From positions 1 through 10,776 of the forward strand of contig DALYDM010000020.1 in NCBI GenBank assembly GCA_031973235.1: DNA of 10,776 bases, in the 5' to 3' direction. Below the pieces are notes generated by a model. It was not told where the DNA came from and ran no database searches. It worked only from the letters and a program-made list of their open reading frames with translations. Shown here piece by piece: positions 5,171 through 10,776 of the stretch (position 1 is its first letter; every line of letters starts with the position of its first letter). The position numbers were made by a program, and so were the translations under genes. The stretch comes from JAGOQQ01 sp031973235. GTDB taxonomy: Bacteria; Patescibacteriota; Minisyncoccia; Phycocordibacterales; UBA9973.

Positions 5171-5842
5171 TTATTTCTGTGTTGGTTTATCATTGAAGAT
5201 TTCTCCTCGATAAATCCAAACCTTAATTCCAATATCTCCATACGGAAGGTGTGCCTTCTCGCGTGCGAAGTCGACGTCTGCGCGGAATGTTTGAAGCGGA
5301 ATACTTCCCTTCTTCGCTTGTTCTGTTCGGGCAATTTCTGCTCCTCCAAGTCTTCCTCCAAGAACAACACGTACTCCTTCAACACCTCGTACTGCCATTA
5401 CTTTTTCAATAGTAGTCTTAAGTACGCGTCGAAACGGAAGTCGCTTTTCGAGTCCTTCTGCTACAGAATACGCAATGATGTGCGCGTCTGAATCAGGTGA
5501 AGTAACTTCGACAATATCAAGTTTCAAATCTTCTGGAACTTTGATTGATCTTTTCTTAAAAAACTTTGTGATGTCTTCTCGAAGCTTTTGTGCGCCTTCA
5601 CCCTGACGTCCAATAAGCATTCCTGGTCGAGAAGTTCGAATAATAATTCGAGTAGTCTTTGGACTTCGCTCGATATCAAGAGATGATACATAAAATCCTC
5701 GGAGTTTCTTTGCGAGATACTCTCGAAGAAGCACATCTCCACGAAGGAGTGATGCGTATTGCTTACCTGTTGCAAACCATCGTGACTTCCAGTCTCGAAG
5801 GATAACAAGTCGATGTGAATATGGGTGAACTGTTTTTGACAT
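5171..5842 (-). CDS. rpsC: Small-subunit ribosomal protein S3 (uS3)
   Basis: 223 residues (E. coli 233). S3 lies at the mRNA entry channel in the 30S head and contributes to mRNA helicase activity. The N-terminus keeps the VHP motif (MSKTVHPYSHRL). The type II KH domain has its GxxG loop in PGMLIGRQGEGAQKLRE (about 74-90), and the C-terminal domain carries GRLGGAEIARTEQAKKGSIPLQTFRADVDF and YGDIGIKVWIYRGEIF. The long basic tail of some S3 proteins is short here. Of its 23 arginines, 15 are written CGA (3 CGT, 3 CGC, 2 AGA), unusual for such a highly expressed gene. The ATG has no Shine-Dalgarno, only an A/T-rich leader. Confidence 0.99.
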   Translation of the reverse strand: MSKTVHPYSHRLVILRDWKSRWFATGKQYASLLRGDVLLREYLAKKLRGFYVSSLDIERSPKTTRIIIRTSRPGMLIGRQGEGAQKLREDITKFFKKRSIKVPEDLKLDIVEVTSPDSDAHIIAYSVAEGLEKRLPFRRVLKTTIEKVMAVRGVEGVRVVLGGRLGGAEIARTEQAKKGSIPLQTFRADVDFAREKAHLPYGDIGIKVWIYRGEIFNDKPTQK

Positions 5843-5862
5843 AAAATTATTCAGTAATTAGA

Positions 5863-6279
5863 TTACGCGTTCTTTGTTGTAACTTTCTTCTTTGCGACCT
5901 TCTTTGGTGCCACCTTTGCTGCCTTGACTGTCTTTGAAGCTTTTGCTGAAACTTCTTTCACTCCAAGCTCAATCGCCACATGACTTGTGCGCTTGTTGAT
6001 TCGGTATGCAGAACCACGTGCTCGTGGCATCATTCGCTTCAACACAATTCCCTTATCAACTCGAACACTCTTCACAACAAGATCATTCTTGTCTACATCA
6101 GTAGTATTCATTGCATTTACAACCGCAGACTCAAGAAGCTTGAGTACTGGTGTTGCTGCACGCTTAGGCATAAAACGAAGCTGATCAATTGCATCAACTG
6201 CGCGCTTCCCTACAATAGCGTCTCCTACGAGGCGTGTCTTGCGAGGTGATTGTCGATAATTTTTAAGAATTGCTTTCAT
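5863..6279 (-). CDS. rplV: Large-subunit ribosomal protein L22 (uL22) with Lys/Ala-rich tail
   Basis: 138 residues against about 110 in E. coli. The core matches: the N-terminal helix RQSPRKTRLVGDAIVGKRAVDAIDQLRFMPKRAA, then LLESAVVNAMN, and the extended beta-hairpin that reaches into the peptide exit tunnel, seen as VLKRMMPRARGSAYRINKRTSHVAIEL (about 78-104; the macrolide-relevant loop). The last roughly 28 residues are a Lys/Ala/Val-rich extension (KASKTVKAAKVAPKKVAKKK), presumably disordered and rRNA-binding on the ribosome surface. Spacing is 17 nt from rpsS and 20 nt to rpsC. No Shine-Dalgarno is visible. Confidence 0.98.
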   Translation of the reverse strand: MKAILKNYRQSPRKTRLVGDAIVGKRAVDAIDQLRFMPKRAATPVLKLLESAVVNAMNTTDVDKNDLVVKSVRVDKGIVLKRMMPRARGSAYRINKRTSHVAIELGVKEVSAKASKTVKAAKVAPKKVAKKKVTTKNA

Positions 6280-6296
6280 AATAATAAATTAAGGGA

Positions 6297-6644
6297 TTAT
6301 TTTTTCTTTTTGTCGTCTCCTGATGCACGTGCAGATTTAGCTGCTGAAATCTCAGCCTCTTTCTTCTTTGCTTCAAGTTCCTTTTGCATCTTACCTCCGT
6401 GTCGTACGAATTTTCGAGTAAGTGAAAATTCTCCGAGCTTGTGTCCTACCATATCTTCAGTCACAAGTACTTCAACATGAGTCTTTCCATTGTGTACACC
6501 AAAAGTAAATCCGACCATTTCTGGACTAATAGTTGAAGCTCGTGCCCATGTCTTAATAAGACCAGTTTCGAGTGGCTTCTTTCCTTCTATCTTTTTTAGC
6601 AAACGTTCGTCCACGTATGGACCTTTTGTAAGTGATCGTGTCAT
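6297..6644 (-). CDS. rpsS: Small-subunit ribosomal protein S19 (uS19) with charged C-terminal tail
   Basis: 115 residues against about 92 in E. coli. S19 sits in the 30S head with S13 and contacts A-site tRNA. Family motifs: MTRSLTKGPYVDERLLKKIE at the N-terminus, TWARASTISPEMVGFTFGVHNGKTHVEV (about 32-59) and the signature EDMVGHKLGEFSLTRKFVRHG (63-83). The final roughly 27 residues form a Lys/Glu/Ala/Asp-rich tail ending in KKKK, an extension beyond the usual end. It is the first gene after the sequence gap and has a good promoter 60 nt upstream, so this half of the cluster may be transcribed on its own as well as by read-through from rplB. Confidence 0.98.
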   Translation of the reverse strand: MTRSLTKGPYVDERLLKKIEGKKPLETGLIKTWARASTISPEMVGFTFGVHNGKTHVEVLVTEDMVGHKLGEFSLTRKFVRHGGKMQKELEAKKKEAEISAAKSARASGDDKKKK

Positions 6645-6653
6645 ATAGCAAAT

Positions 6654-6674
6654 AAAATAGCCCTTTAGGAGCTA
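6654..6674 (-). promoter_or_regulatory. Stem-loop at the predicted 5' end of the rpsS transcript
   Basis: In the minus-strand transcript TAGCTC (6674-6669) pairs with GGGCTA (6663-6658) around CTAAA, with one G-U pair. It is followed by TTTTATTT. The start predicted from the -10 box falls at about 6676, so the hairpin would form the very 5' end of the mRNA. A stabilising 5' structure or a weak attenuator are both possible. Confidence 0.4.
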
Positions 6675-6682
6675 GTTCACAT

Positions 6683-6711
6683 ATCTTAGCAAATGGAAAT
6701 AAGGCTGTCAA
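6683..6711 (-). promoter_or_regulatory. Internal promoter upstream of rpsS
   Basis: On the minus strand a perfect -35 TTGACA (6711-6706) is followed by a 17-nt spacer and TAAGAT (6688-6683), with TGC immediately before the -10 (extended -10). It lies just inside the known sequence beside the scaffold gap. It would give rpsS-rplE transcription independent of tuf-rplB. Confidence 0.6.
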
Positions 6712-6717
6712 ATATAT

Positions 6718-6817
6718 NNNNNNNNNNNNNNNNNNNNNNNNNNNNNNNNNNNNNNNNNNNNNNNNNNNNNNNNNNNNNNNNNNNNNNNNNNNNNNNNNNN
6801 NNNNNNNNNNNNNNNNN
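6718..6817. other. Scaffold gap of exactly 100 N
   Basis: A run of 100 N lies between the rplB stop codon (one base beyond the gap edge) and the rpsS promoter. A round 100 is the usual placeholder for unknown length, so the real distance and content between rplB and rpsS are unknown. Both flanking genes look complete, so the gap falls in intergenic DNA. Confidence 0.95.
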
Positions 6818-6818
6818 A

Positions 6819-7670
6819 TTATTGTGATTTTCGATTCTTGCCTGTCTTTCGTCGTGAGACAATAAGATGGTTTGAATATTTCTTTGGAGTTCGAGTTTTG
6901 ACACCGAATGCTTGTTTACCATGTCGTGTCTTTGGTCCACGTCGTAGACCAATACCTTGTCGCCCTTCACCTCCTCCGTGTGGGTGATCCACTGGGTTCA
7001 TAGCTGAACCACGAACTGTTGGGCGAATACCCTTCCATCGTGATCGTCCTGCTTTACCCCAATTCATGAGTTTGTATTCCTCGTTTGATACTTCACCAAT
7101 AGTTGCCCAACATTCTTCAGAAACTTTTCGAATTTCTGTTGAAGGCATTTTGATTTGAGTCTGACCATCGGCATTCGCAACAACTTGAGCGAAAATTCCT
7201 GCTGAACGAGCAATTTTTGCTCCTCCTTCTGGCTTAAGTTCAATGTTGTATACAAATGTACCTACTGGAATCATTCGAAGTGGTAGTCGATTTCCTGGCT
7301 TTAAAGGTGCTTTTTCTGACACTATAAAGGTATCGCCAACCTTGAGAGACTTCGGAAGAAGTACGTATCGCTTTTCGCCGTCATTATATGCAACAAGTGC
7401 AATAAGTCCTGATCGGTTTGGATCATACTCGACTGTTTGAATCTTTGCTGGAATATCAATCTTGTCGTACTTGAAATCAACAAATCTAAATGATCGCTTG
7501 TGTCCACCTCCTTTATGAGCAGTAGTGATACGTCCCATATTATTTCGTCCAACTCCGCGCTTAAATCCCTTTGTGAGAGACTTTTCTGGTTTTGAACGAG
7601 TAATCATCTTTCGGTATTCAACTACAGAAGTATGTCGTCGTGATGGTGTTGTTGGTTTAAATTTTTTCAT
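6819..7670 (-). CDS. rplB: Large-subunit ribosomal protein L2 (uL2)
   Basis: 283 residues (E. coli 273). L2 is needed for 30S-50S association and supports peptidyl-transferase centre assembly. The N-terminal KPTTPSRRHTSV, the GRNNMGRITTAHKGGGHKRSFRFVDFKYDK block (about 42-71), IPVGTFVYNIELKPEGGAKIARSAG (135-159) and the C-terminal signature with the functionally important histidine, VRGSAMNPVDHPHGGGEGR (about 219-237), are all intact. GLRRGPKTRHGKQAFGVKTR and a basic end follow. The stop codon lies one base from the N run but is present, so the gene is complete. It starts 30 nt after rplW and lacks a Shine-Dalgarno. Confidence 0.98.
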   Translation of the reverse strand: MKKFKPTTPSRRHTSVVEYRKMITRSKPEKSLTKGFKRGVGRNNMGRITTAHKGGGHKRSFRFVDFKYDKIDIPAKIQTVEYDPNRSGLIALVAYNDGEKRYVLLPKSLKVGDTFIVSEKAPLKPGNRLPLRMIPVGTFVYNIELKPEGGAKIARSAGIFAQVVANADGQTQIKMPSTEIRKVSEECWATIGEVSNEEYKLMNWGKAGRSRWKGIRPTVRGSAMNPVDHPHGGGEGRQGIGLRRGPKTRHGKQAFGVKTRTPKKYSNHLIVSRRKTGKNRKSQ

Positions 7671-7700
7671 AACTTGTATTTAGACGTGAGTCTTCGGTTA

Positions 7701-8009
7701 TTATGCGAATTCAATAGTATCCCCTTTTTTGAGATATACCATTGCTTTCTTTCCTCCCCCTTTAACACCAGCTCGACCTCGTACTGTTACATTCTTTCGC
7801 TTAAGAACTACAACGTTTACTTTGATTGGTGATACTTTATAAAGCACTTCGATTGCCTTCTTGACTTCGATCTTTGTTGTTCGTGGGTCAATATCAAATG
7901 TGTATACATTGCCCTCGAGTGATCGAGATGACTTTTCTGTAACACGAGGCTTCTTCAAAATTTTTGTTACATCGAGTGCGATGTGTGTGTTGTCTGATTT
8001 CTTTGCCAT
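7701..8009 (-). CDS. rplW: Large-subunit ribosomal protein L23 (uL23)
   Basis: 102 residues, normal size (about 95-105). L23 sits at the tunnel exit and is the docking site for trigger factor and SRP. Markers: ILKKPRVTEKSSRSLEGNVYTFDIDPRTTKIEVKKAIEVLYKV (about 17-59), with the conserved P-x-x-T-E-K start and the helix I-K-x-A-V/I-E-x-x-Y/F, then VNVVVLKRKNVTVRGRAGVKGGGKKAMVYLKKGDTIEF. A short N-terminal extension (MAKKSDNTHIALD) precedes the core. It begins 4 nt after the rplD stop, which suggests coupled translation. Confidence 0.97.
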   Translation of the reverse strand: MAKKSDNTHIALDVTKILKKPRVTEKSSRSLEGNVYTFDIDPRTTKIEVKKAIEVLYKVSPIKVNVVVLKRKNVTVRGRAGVKGGGKKAMVYLKKGDTIEFA

Positions 8010-8013
8010 ACAA

Positions 8014-8682
8014 TTATTTTGAAGTTAGCTTCTTTCCGATAATGCCGACTGATTCTTCTGGTTTTGCAACTACGAGAAAACGGTAGTTCAACACATCAAG
8101 TGGATTGAGGTCTGACACGCGTCCGAGTGTTACATTTCCAAGATTTCTAAAACTCTTTTCTACTGCGTCATCCTTTTCTGGTAGTGCAATAAAAATAGTA
8201 TTTGCTTTTCGGTATGCGAGTTTTTCGTATCCTGGGATTGTTGCAAGTGTTTTCACTACCTCTCCTGCAAATTTTGTCTTTGCATCAGCAAGTGAAATTC
8301 CATCAACAAAAAGAATTTCGCCATGACGATTCTTCTCTGAAAGAACAGTGAAGAGGGCCTTAGTTTTCATTTTTTTGTTAATCTTTTTTGTGTAGTTCTT
8401 TTCTGAAAGAGGACCATGAGTTACACCTCCACCAATCCAAATCGGTGAACGTGATGAACCGTGACGTGCTCGTCCTGTCCCTTTTTGTCTCCATGGCTTC
8501 TTTCCTCCTCCTCGTACTTCACCGCGAGTTTTTGCATTCGCAGTTCCTGCACGTTGATTTGATTGCATGCCTGTCACCACTTGGTGAACAAGATCAGCGT
8601 TCCATGAGAGTCCGAAGACTGACTCGGGGAGTGCAATCTTCCCTGACTCTTTTCCTTTTTGGTTGTATACTTTTGCTTCCAT
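8014..8682 (-). CDS. rplD: Large-subunit ribosomal protein L4 (uL4)
   Basis: 222 residues (typical 200-220). L4 binds 23S rRNA domain I, and its long loop lines the exit-tunnel constriction. In E. coli it also represses its own S10 operon. The diagnostic loop is intact: TANAKTRGEVRGGGKKPWRQKGTGRARHGSSRSPIWIGGGVTHGP (about 47-91), with the G-K-K-P-W-R-Q-K-G-T-G-R-A-R-x-G core. YTKKINKKMKTKAL and a C-terminal Rossmann-like half with NPLDVLNYRFLVVAKP follow. It begins 10 nt after rplC with an A/T leader and no Shine-Dalgarno. No S10-type leader for L4 can be assessed, because the 5' end of the operon is outside the window. Confidence 0.98.
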   Translation of the reverse strand: MEAKVYNQKGKESGKIALPESVFGLSWNADLVHQVVTGMQSNQRAGTANAKTRGEVRGGGKKPWRQKGTGRARHGSSRSPIWIGGGVTHGPLSEKNYTKKINKKMKTKALFTVLSEKNRHGEILFVDGISLADAKTKFAGEVVKTLATIPGYEKLAYRKANTIFIALPEKDDAVEKSFRNLGNVTLGRVSDLNPLDVLNYRFLVVAKPEESVGIIGKKLTSK

Positions 8683-8692
8683 AGTAAATATA

Positions 8693-9304
8693 TTATTTAG
8701 TCATGAGAAGAGCCACTGTTCCTCGACGTCCTGGAATAGCTCCTTTTACTAATATTTGGTTTGCTGATGCATCAATATCAAGAATCGTAAGATTTGGTAC
8801 TGTAATTACATCAGATCCCATTCGTCCTGCCATTCGCATTCCTTTTGGAACACGTGTTCGAAGACCTCCACCAATAGATCCTGGTTCTCGCTCTGAGTGT
8901 TTTTGACCGTGAGATCGTGGACCTCCACCGAATCCATGGCGCTTCACTACACCTTGGAAACCTTTACCTTTTGAGATTGAAGTAACTCGCACTACATCTC
9001 CTTTTGAAAATGTATCAAGTGTAATTGTATCTCCGCGTCCAAGTGTTGGCGCTTCTTCAAGTCGAATTTCTTGCATGTGACGAAAATGCCCAAGATCTTT
9101 CAAATGACCCATTTGTGGCTTCTTCATTCGAGATTCTTTTTGTTCATCAAATGCAACTTGGACTGCGTTGTATCCATCAGTCTCTTGTGTCTTTATCTGA
9201 GTGATCACGTTTGGAGTAACTTCAATAATAGTTGCTGCATGTGCAACACCATCTTCGTTGAAGTACTGGATCATATTCTGTTTTTTTCCAAGTATGAATT
9301 TCAT
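8693..9304 (-). CDS. rplC: Large-subunit ribosomal protein L3 (uL3)
   Basis: 203 residues from ATG 9304 (E. coli 209). L3 is an early 50S assembly protein whose long loop approaches the peptidyl-transferase centre. The chosen start gives MKFILGKKQNMIQYFNEDG, which aligns with the family start M-x-x-x-G-K-K-x-G-M-T-x-x-F. The same frame is open up to 9340, but those residues are hydrophobic and encoded inside the intergenic hairpin. Signatures: GDVVRVTSISKGKGFQGVVKRHGFGGGPRSHGQK, REPGSIGGG, then PKGMRMAGRMGSDVITVPNL. The segment ahead (HFRHMQEIRLE) is also typical. It lies 97 nt after rpsJ, the longest fully sequenced spacer in the ribosomal cluster. Confidence 0.98.
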   Translation of the reverse strand: MKFILGKKQNMIQYFNEDGVAHAATIIEVTPNVITQIKTQETDGYNAVQVAFDEQKESRMKKPQMGHLKDLGHFRHMQEIRLEEAPTLGRGDTITLDTFSKGDVVRVTSISKGKGFQGVVKRHGFGGGPRSHGQKHSEREPGSIGGGLRTRVPKGMRMAGRMGSDVITVPNLTILDIDASANQILVKGAIPGRRGTVALLMTK

Positions 9305-9332
9305 AATAGTAATAACTAAAGCAATAAGGCTT

Positions 9333-9377
9333 AAGGCCAAAGCTTGATTAAATTTCTTTTATTAAAGCTTCGGCCTT
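9333..9377 (-). promoter_or_regulatory. Strong hairpin in the rpsJ-rplC spacer
   Basis: Arms 9333-9345 and 9365-9377 pair over 13 bp with a single G-U wobble in the minus-strand transcript (AAGGCCGAAGCTT with AAGCTTTGGCCTT), loop 19 nt. A second GGCCTTA just outside (9378-9384) offers an alternative pairing for the same arm. No T-run follows, so it is not a simple terminator. Confidence 0.65.
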
Positions 9378-9401
9378 TGGCCTTACGACTTTAATGGTTG
9401 A

Positions 9402-9767
9402 TTAAAGCATTTTAACGTCAATATCTACTCCTGATGGAAGCGAGAGGTTCGTAAGAGCCTCAATAGTCTTCGCACCTGGATTCAAGATGTCAATCACTCG
9501 CTTGTGAGTTCTCATCTCAAACTGTTCTCGCGCATTCTTGTAGATGAAAGGCGAACGATTCACAGTATATTTCTTGATTTCTGTTGGGAGTGGGATTGGG
9601 CCCATGATCTTCGCATCGTGGCGAGTTGCAGTATCAATGATCTGCTTTACTGATGCATCGAGAATTTTGTTCTCATATGCACGCACACGAATGCGGAGCT
9701 TCACGACACCCTCCTCCTTCGAGACTGACTTCTTTTTTGCTTTTGTTGTTTTTTTCTCTGTCGTCAT
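9402..9767 (-). CDS. rpsJ: Small-subunit ribosomal protein S10 (uS10) with Lys-rich N-terminal extension
   Basis: 121 residues from ATG 9767, against about 103 in E. coli. S10 is in the 30S head and in many bacteria also serves as NusE in antitermination complexes. The core is clear: LRIRVRAYENKILDASVKQIIDTATRHDAKIMGPIPLPTEIKKYTVNRSPFIYKNAREQFEMRTHKRVIDI (about 23-93), with the conserved G-P-I-P-L-P-T and SPF-x-x-K/N-x-x-R-E-Q-FE-x-R-x-H-KR. The first 20 residues (KKTTKAKKKSVSK) are an extra basic extension. A GTG at 9797 is in frame but would add an unrelated decapeptide; ATG 9767, 40 nt after the tuf stop, is preferred. No Shine-Dalgarno is seen for either. Confidence 0.96.
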   Translation of the reverse strand: MTTEKKTTKAKKKSVSKEEGVVKLRIRVRAYENKILDASVKQIIDTATRHDAKIMGPIPLPTEIKKYTVNRSPFIYKNAREQFEMRTHKRVIDILNPGAKTIEALTNLSLPSGVDIDVKML

Positions 9768-9807
9768 TTTCGAATGTACTAAAGGAATAAGGCGCACACG
9801 ACTATAG

Positions 9808-10776
9808 TTACTTAGTGATTTTTGTTACAACTCCAGCTCCTACTGTCTTTCCTCCTTCTCGGATAGCAAAGCGAGTATTATCTTCGAGTGCAACTGGTGC
9901 TACGAGCTTCACATTGAGCTTCACTGTATCTCCAGGCATAACCATTTCTTTTCCAGCTTCGAGAGTTACATCTCCTGTAACGTCTGTTGTTCGGATGTAG
10001 AATTGTGGCTTGTAACCATTGAAGAATGGAGTGTGTCGTCCACCTTCTTCTTTCTTCAAAATGTACACTTCACATTCAAATTCTGAGTGTGGAGTTACTG
10101 AACCTGACTTCGCAAGAACTTGTCCTCGTGTGAGGTCTTCCTTCTTGATTCCTCGGAGAAGAATACCAGCGTTGTCTCCAGCAATACCTTCTTTCAAAGA
10201 TTTGTTGAACATTTCAACACCTGTAACTGTTGTCTTTACTGTATCTTTAAGACCAACAATTTCGATTTCTTCACCTACTTTTACGATTCCACGTTCAATT
10301 TTACCTGTAACCACTGTTCCTCGTCCTTCGATAGAAAAGATGTCTTCGATAGGCATAAGGAAAGGCTTATCAGTGTCTCGAACTGGTTCTGGGAAATATG
10401 TATCAACTGCGTTCACAAGATCCATAACTTTCTTTGCCCATTCGTCATCGTTTGATGATGATTCAAGTGCCTTAAGACCTGATCCACGGATAATAGGACA
10501 ATCCTTGTCGAATCCTTGTTTTCCAAGCAATTCTCGGATTTCTTCTTCCACGAGATCAAGCATGTCTGCATCTTCAACCATGTCACACTTGTTCAAGAAT
10601 ACGATGATCTTTGGAACACCCACTTGCTTTGCAAGGAGAACGTGTTCACGAGTTTGAGGCATAGCTCCGTCTGTAGCTGCCACCACGAGGATAGCACCGT
10701 CCATTTGAGCTGCACCAGTAATCATGTTCTTGATGTAGTCAGCGTGTCCTGGAGCATCAATGTGTGCGTAGTGACG
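9808..10776 (-). CDS. tuf: Elongation factor Tu, N-terminus cut by window edge
   Basis: 322 residues are in the window; by comparison with E. coli EF-Tu (about 394) roughly 73 N-terminal residues, including the P-loop and switch I, lie outside. EF-Tu delivers aminoacyl-tRNA to the ribosomal A site in its GTP form. The frame runs to the last base: RHYAHIDAPGHADYIKN precedes MITGAAQMDGAILVV. The G3 motif is DAPGH, keeping the catalytic His but with Ala where E. coli has Cys81. G4 is NKCD (about 62-65 of the visible part) and G5 is SGL in RGSGLKALE. Domain II begins near FLMPIEDIFSIEGRGTVVTGKIERG and domain III ends with AIREGGKTVGAGVVTKI. The position just before rpsJ is the classical str/S10 junction. 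Confidence 0.98.
   Translation of the reverse strand, partial: RHYAHIDAPGHADYIKNMITGAAQMDGAILVVAATDGAMPQTREHVLLAKQVGVPKIIVFLNKCDMVEDADMLDLVEEEIRELLGKQGFDKDCPIIRGSGLKALESSSNDDEWAKKVMDLVNAVDTYFPEPVRDTDKPFLMPIEDIFSIEGRGTVVTGKIERGIVKVGEEIEIVGLKDTVKTTVTGVEMFNKSLKEGIAGDNAGILLRGIKKEDLTRGQVLAKSGSVTPHSEFECEVYILKKEEGGRHTPFFNGYKPQFYIRTTDVTGDVTLEAGKEMVMPGDTVKLNVKLVAPVALEDNTRFAIREGGKTVGAGVVTKITK

Noticed and set aside
6686..6970. Open frame running through the N block
   Set aside because: It is an artefact of reading N as open sequence, and it overlaps the 3' end of rplB.
9305..9340. Longer L3 starting at 9340
   Set aside because: The extra 12 hydrophobic residues have no counterpart in L3 and are encoded within the intergenic hairpin; ATG 9304 gives the family N-terminus.
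9768..9797. GTG start for S10 at 9797
   Set aside because: The added decapeptide is unrelated to S10, and no ribosome-binding site supports GTG over the ATG at 9767.
10019..10657. 212-codon frame on the plus strand inside tuf
   Set aside because: Antisense of a highly conserved gene; its Ser/Thr/Pro-rich translation is the usual shadow of EF-Tu codon bias.
700..10776. Recoded TGA (as in Gracilibacteria/SR1)
   Set aside because: No in-frame TGA occurs in any gene. Stops are TAA except TAG in rpsQ, so the standard bacterial code explains everything; the absence of TGA stops in this small set is not evidence of recoding.
1..10776. CRISPR array, tRNA, insertion sequence or riboswitch
   Set aside because: No regularly spaced repeats, cloverleaf, transposase frame with terminal repeats, or recognisable aptamer was found on either strand.

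Overview
The window is a ribosomal-protein gene cluster of a bacterium with a moderately AT-rich genome. It runs entirely on the minus strand, so transcription order is from high to low coordinates. The tuf-S10-spc order, TTGACA-type promoters and intrinsic terminators are bacterial. Almost no Shine-Dalgarno sequences, short A/T-rich leaders, compact proteins with Lys/Ala tails and orphan small membrane proteins suggest a Patescibacteria/CPR lineage, perhaps Parcubacteria. That placement is an inference; no 16S rRNA gene or other decisive marker is present.

Layout in transcription order. (1) 10776-9808: tuf (EF-Tu), cut at its 5' end by the window edge. (2) 9767-6819: rpsJ, rplC, rplD, rplW, rplB, the first half of the S10 operon, with a strong hairpin in the rpsJ-rplC spacer. 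(3) 6818-6645: an intergenic region holding a 100-N scaffold gap (6718-6817) and, beside it, a good promoter with a 5' stem-loop facing rpsS. (4) 6644-2917: rpsS, rplV, rpsC, rplP, rpmC, rpsQ, rplN, rplX, rplE. Spacing is mostly 4-20 nt, but the two spacers before rplX and rplE are 75-80 nt and hold related structured elements. (5) A 17-bp GC-rich hairpin terminator directly after rplE ends the cluster where most bacteria continue with rpsN-rpsH-rplF. (6) 2802-1872: two unrecognised genes, a two-helix membrane protein and a membrane-anchored Cys/His-rich protein. Each has its own promoter (TTGACA, 14-nt spacer, TATA) and its own terminator; the two promoter regions are near copies. (7) 1803-1: a GT4-type glycosyltransferase and a membrane-anchored beta-propeller-like protein cut by the window start, both with extended -10 boxes so close to ATG that leaderless mRNAs are likely.

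The ribosomal genes supply core subunit proteins (S3, S10, S17, S19, L2, L3, L4, L5, L14, L16, L22, L23, L24, L29) together with EF-Tu. The most notable non-textbook features are the repeated leader element before rplX and rplE, the paired 14-nt-spacer promoters of the orphan cassettes, the early end of the spc operon at rplE, and heavy CGA arginine codon use in a ribosomal protein gene. No CRISPR, tRNA, rRNA, insertion sequence or riboswitch was recognised. No stretch longer than 300 nt lacks a gene.
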